From DATDCV01 sp036524155 (GTDB lineage Bacteria; Verrucomicrobiota; Verrucomicrobiia; Limisphaerales; UBA8199): a stretch of DNA of 16,766 nucleotides. Positions 14,778 through 16,766 of the stretch are shown here, piece by piece (position 1 is the first letter of the stretch; each line of letters starts with the position of its first letter). The notes beneath the pieces were generated by a model that was given only the letters and a program-made list of their open reading frames with translations, did no database searches and was not told where the DNA came from. The DNA is taken from the NCBI GenBank assembly GCA_036524155.1, contig DATDCV010000593.1, positions 1-16,766 on the forward strand. The letters run 5' to 3'. Position numbers and translations under genes: made by a program.

Positions 14778-16499
14778 ATGCCAATCATCCCGAATTTGCT
14801 GCTGTTGAATGCGACGATACACACAATGGACGCATCGCAGCCGACCGCGGAGGCCGCCGCCATCGTGGGAAACCGGATCGTGGCGGTGGGAACGACGGCT
14901 GAGCTGAAGGGGTTGGCGGGGCCGGGGACGCGGGTGATCGACGCCGGGGGCAGGACGGTGCTGCCGGGGTTCAACGACGCGCATGTGCATTTTCTGACGG
15001 GCGGTTTTTCGCTGTCGAATGTCGATTTGCGGGATGCGAGGTCGGCGGAGGAGATGGCGCGGAGGCTCGGGGCGCACGCGGCAAGACAGCCGAAGGGGAA
15101 ATGGATTTTAGGTGGCGACTGGGACCACGAGAGCTGGCCCGGGGCGAGGTTGCCGGGCAAGGAGGAGATTGACGGGGTGACGGCGGAGCACCCGGTGCTG
15201 GTGAACCGACTGGATGGGCACATGTCGCTGGCAAACAGCCTGGCGCTGAAGCTGGCGGGCATCACGGCGGCGACGAAGGATCCGCCGGGGGGGATCATCG
15301 AGCGGGATGCGCGGAGCGGGGAGCCGACGGGAATACTGAAGGACGCGGCGCAGGAGATAGTCGAGCGGGTGATACCCGCGAAGACGTTCGAGGAGAAACT
15401 GGCCGCCGCGCGCGCCGCCACCGGGTATGCGGCGCGGTTTGGCGTCACGAGCGTGACGGATATGTCGGCGGGGGAGGATGTGCGGGTGTATGAGGAGTTG
15501 CTCCGGCGCGGGGAGCTGAAGACGAGGATTTATGCCGCCCGGTCGATTGTCGGATGGGAGGAGGGGGGGAAATCGGAAGGCCGAAATCCGAAGGCCGAAA
15601 TCCGAATGGAGAGGTTGCGGGGGGCGGGGGACGCGATGGTGCGGGTTGGGGGGCTGAAGGGTTTTGCGGATGGAAGTTTGGGATCGTCGACGGCGCTGTT
15701 TTTCGAGCCGTATGCGGACGCCAAACCGGCGAGCGACGGGAATCTGAATCGGGGTTTGCTTTTCGATCAAATGCTGCCCGAGGGGATCATGCCGGCGCGG
15801 GTGACGGCGGCGGACAAGGCGGGGTGGCAAGTGATGATCCACGCGATTGGGGACCGGGCGAACAAGATGATCCTGGATGTATACGAGCAAGCGGCGGAGA
15901 AGAACGGGCCGCGGGATCGGAGGTTCCGGATCGAGCACGCGCAGCATCTGCGGCCCGCGGAGGTGCCACGGTTTGCGCGCCAGGGGGTGATCGCGTCGAT
16001 GCAACCGTATCACGCGGCGGATGACGGCCGGTGGTGTGAGAAGCGCCTGGGGCCGGAGCGTTCGCGACAGGCTTACGTGATCCGGTCACTGCTGGATTCA
16101 GGGGCGACGCTGGCGTTCGGGTCGGACTGGACAGTAGCGCCGCTGAACCCGCTGCTGGGGATTCATGCCGCCACCACGCGCCAAACGCTGGATGGCAAAC
16201 ATCCCGGGGGCTGGATTCCGGAGCAGAAGATCTCGCTCGAGGAAGCGGTGCGGGCGTACACGATGGGATCGGCCTATGCGGAGTTTGCGGAGAAGGAAAA
16301 GGGCAGCATCACTGTGGGGAAGCTGGCGGACCTGGTAATGTTGGACGGCGATTTGTGGGGAGCGGGGAAGGAAATCCGAAATCCGAAATCCGAAGCCCGA
16401 AACCCGAAGGGAGAAGTTGCCAGGGACGGGGAGGAGATAAAGGAGTCGAGGGTGGTGATGACGATTGTGGATGGTCGCGTAGTATACGAAGCACGGTAA
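14778..16499 (+). CDS. YtcJ-like metal-dependent amidohydrolase
   Basis: The 573-residue protein is an amidohydrolase of the YtcJ/amidohydrolase-3 group, hydrolysing an amide or related bond with a metal-activated water; the substrate is unknown. The metal site shows as HVH (H69, H71), a conserved lysine in GGLKGFADGSLGSS (K294), H355 in MIHAIGD, H387 in RIEHAQH and D450 in FGSDW. The first 60 and last 70 residues form the usual composite beta-sandwich, ending VRVVYEAR-like (MTIVDGRVVYEAR). No signal peptide is seen, so it is probably cytoplasmic. Two 7-bp repeat arrays lie within the gene and encode the related segments EGRNPKAEIR (about 267-276) and EIRNPKSEARNPKGE (about 532-546), both in places that look like surface loops. 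A ribosome-like AAAGGAG lies 17 bases upstream, too far to be ideal, and a stop in the same frame at 14766 leaves ATG 14778 as the first start. Confidence 0.92.
   Translation: MPIIPNLLLLNATIHTMDASQPTAEAAAIVGNRIVAVGTTAELKGLAGPGTRVIDAGGRTVLPGFNDAHVHFLTGGFSLSNVDLRDARSAEEMARRLGAHAARQPKGKWILGGDWDHESWPGARLPGKEEIDGVTAEHPVLVNRLDGHMSLANSLALKLAGITAATKDPPGGIIERDARSGEPTGILKDAAQEIVERVIPAKTFEEKLAAARAATGYAARFGVTSVTDMSAGEDVRVYEELLRRGELKTRIYAARSIVGWEEGGKSEGRNPKAEIRMERLRGAGDAMVRVGGLKGFADGSLGSSTALFFEPYADAKPASDGNLNRGLLFDQMLPEGIMPARVTAADKAGWQVMIHAIGDRANKMILDVYEQAAEKNGPRDRRFRIEHAQHLRPAEVPRFARQGVIASMQPYHAADDGRWCEKRLGPERSRQAYVIRSLLDSGATLAFGSDWTVAPLNPLLGIHAATTRQTLDGKHPGGWIPEQKISLEEAVRAYTMGSAYAEFAEKEKGSITVGKLADLVMLDGDLWGAGKEIRNPKSEARNPKGEVARDGEEIKESRVVMTIVDGRVVYEAR
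15569..15610 (+). repeat. 7-bp tandem repeat array 1 in the amidohydrolase gene (GAAATCC family)
   Basis: Six 7-base units, all starting with GAA: GAAATCG, GAAGGCC, GAAATCC, GAAGGCC, GAAATCC, GAATGGA. The alternation gives a 14-bp super-period. The 42 bases keep the reading frame and code for about residues 264-278, just before the conserved VGGLKGF segment. The last unit is diverged and might be host sequence. Confidence 0.8.
16371..16412 (+). repeat. 7-bp tandem repeat array 2 in the amidohydrolase gene (GAAATCC family)
   Basis: Six 7-base units: GAAATCC three times, then GAAGCCC, GAAACCC, GAAGGGA. The 42 bases are in frame and code for residues about 532-545, between DLW (the usual end of the barrel-to-sandwich connection) and the terminal EEIKESRVVMTIVDG strand. 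It is the same family as the array at 15569. Confidence 0.85.
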
Positions 16500-16560
16500 G
16501 CCTGCCGGTGATAACGCAAAGGCTTAGCGAGGCGCAGCCTCAGACCAGCTTGCCCGTTGC

Positions 16561-16602
16561 CATTGAGTATTGAGCATTGAGCATTTGTCATTCTTCATTG
16601 AG
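16561..16602 (+). repeat. 7-bp tandem repeat array (CATTGAG family), left arm
   Basis: Six 7-base units: CATTGAG, TATTGAG, CATTGAG, CATTTGT, CATTCTT, CATTGAG. This AT-rich unit contrasts with the GC-rich surroundings. Confidence 0.8.
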
Positions 16603-16672
16603 TAAGTGTTTGCAGCACTGCGACCATCGGCATTGCTAACCTGCACTGTTGCGGTGAGCAATGGAAATTAGA

Positions 16673-16700
16673 AAATGCTCGATGCTCAATGCTCAATGTC
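16673..16700 (-). repeat. 7-bp tandem repeat array (CATTGAG family), inverted right arm
   Basis: Four units on the plus strand, AAATGCT, CGATGCT, CAATGCT, CAATGTC, are the reverse complement of the CATTGAG-type units at 16561-16602. Together the two arrays make the inner arms of the nested inverted repeat. Confidence 0.75.
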
Positions 16701-16736
16701 CGGACTACGAGCGAATTGGTCTGAGGCCGCGCCTCG

Positions 16737-16766
16737 CTAGAACTTGTAGCTCGCCCGCAGCGTGGC
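16737..16766 (-). CDS. C-terminus of a probable outer-membrane beta-barrel protein (partial)
   Basis: Only the last nine codons and the TAG stop are inside the window, reading ATLRASYKF on the minus strand. Alternating polar and hydrophobic residues and a terminal phenylalanine are what the last strand of an outer-membrane protein shows, the signal recognised by the BAM complex. The gene would extend rightwards out of the window and converge on the amidohydrolase. With so few residues this is a weak call. Confidence 0.35.
   Translation of the reverse strand, partial: ATLRASYKF

Larger units (their letters stand above)
16524..16740. repeat. 217-bp nested inverted-repeat element after the amidohydrolase gene
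   Basis: Outer arms 16524-16546 and 16718-16740 are inverted copies matching at 21 of 23 positions (core GCGAGGCGC...CCTCAGACC). Inside, a heptamer array at 16561-16602 is mirrored by an inverted array at 16673-16700. No coding sequence lies between. The right arm covers the stop codon of the minus-strand gene at the edge. No transposase is present, so it could be a MITE-like or REP-like element or a barrier between convergent genes. Confidence 0.75.

Noticed and set aside
15108..16013. Minus-strand open frame of 301 codons opposite the amidohydrolase
   Set aside because: Arginine/proline-rich shadow translation of a conserved enzyme gene; it also continues through the stop-free heptamer repeat as expected.
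16561..16700. CRISPR array
   Set aside because: The units are only 7 bases long and directly adjacent, without unique spacers, and no cas gene is present.
16500..16766. Insertion sequence
   Set aside because: Inverted repeats are present but there is no transposase frame between them; a non-autonomous element remains possible and is reported as a finding.

Overview
The window reads like a piece of chromosome from a GC-rich Gram-negative bacterium, most probably a Verrucomicrobiota (Pedosphaera/Limisphaerales-like) relative. This is an inference from three things: secreted c-type cytochromes and export signals, many short dispersed palindromes and 7-bp tandem repeats between and inside genes, and the mix of ECF sigma/PDZ and housekeeping genes. 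No rRNA, tRNA, CRISPR array, transposase, integrase or phage gene was seen.

Left part (1-5797). Two leftward genes, a secreted protein of unknown function and a multiheme cytochrome c that runs off the left edge, are transcribed away from a 410-bp divergent control region. This region holds two strong inverted repeats and a 12-bp perfect palindrome. On its right side, reading rightwards, are a large membrane sensor kinase (extracytoplasmic sensor, HAMP, two PAS domains, HisKA_3-type core) and its LuxR/NarL-type response regulator. The layout suggests a two-component system sensing an external signal and perhaps controlling the divergent cytochrome operon.

Middle part (5798-9881). A leftward operon encodes an ECF sigma factor, a single-pass membrane protein in the anti-sigma position (4-bp overlap), an exported PDZ-domain protein and a small membrane protein. 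This looks like an envelope-stress signalling unit. It is followed by a leftward GNAT acetyltransferase carrying an N-terminal zinc ribbon and a rightward small proline-rich secreted protein.

Right part (9909-16499). These are mostly core-metabolism genes, each apparently its own unit: rimO (S12 methylthiotransferase), a PlsC-type acyltransferase, a stand-alone GMP-synthase-like ATP pyrophosphatase, tadA (tRNA adenosine deaminase), all leftward, and a rightward YtcJ-like amidohydrolase. The last 30 bases look like the C-terminus of an outer-membrane beta-barrel protein on the minus strand.

The most unusual thing is the repeat layer. Four arrays with a 7-bp period occur: one inside rimO, two inside the amidohydrolase gene (all keeping the reading frame open), and one in the intergenic region after the amidohydrolase. 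The two heptamer families found in genes have no stop codon in any of the six frames; the intergenic one does have a stop in one direction. Besides these there are three short palindromic elements (one with perfect 24-bp arms) and a 217-bp nested inverted repeat at the right end.
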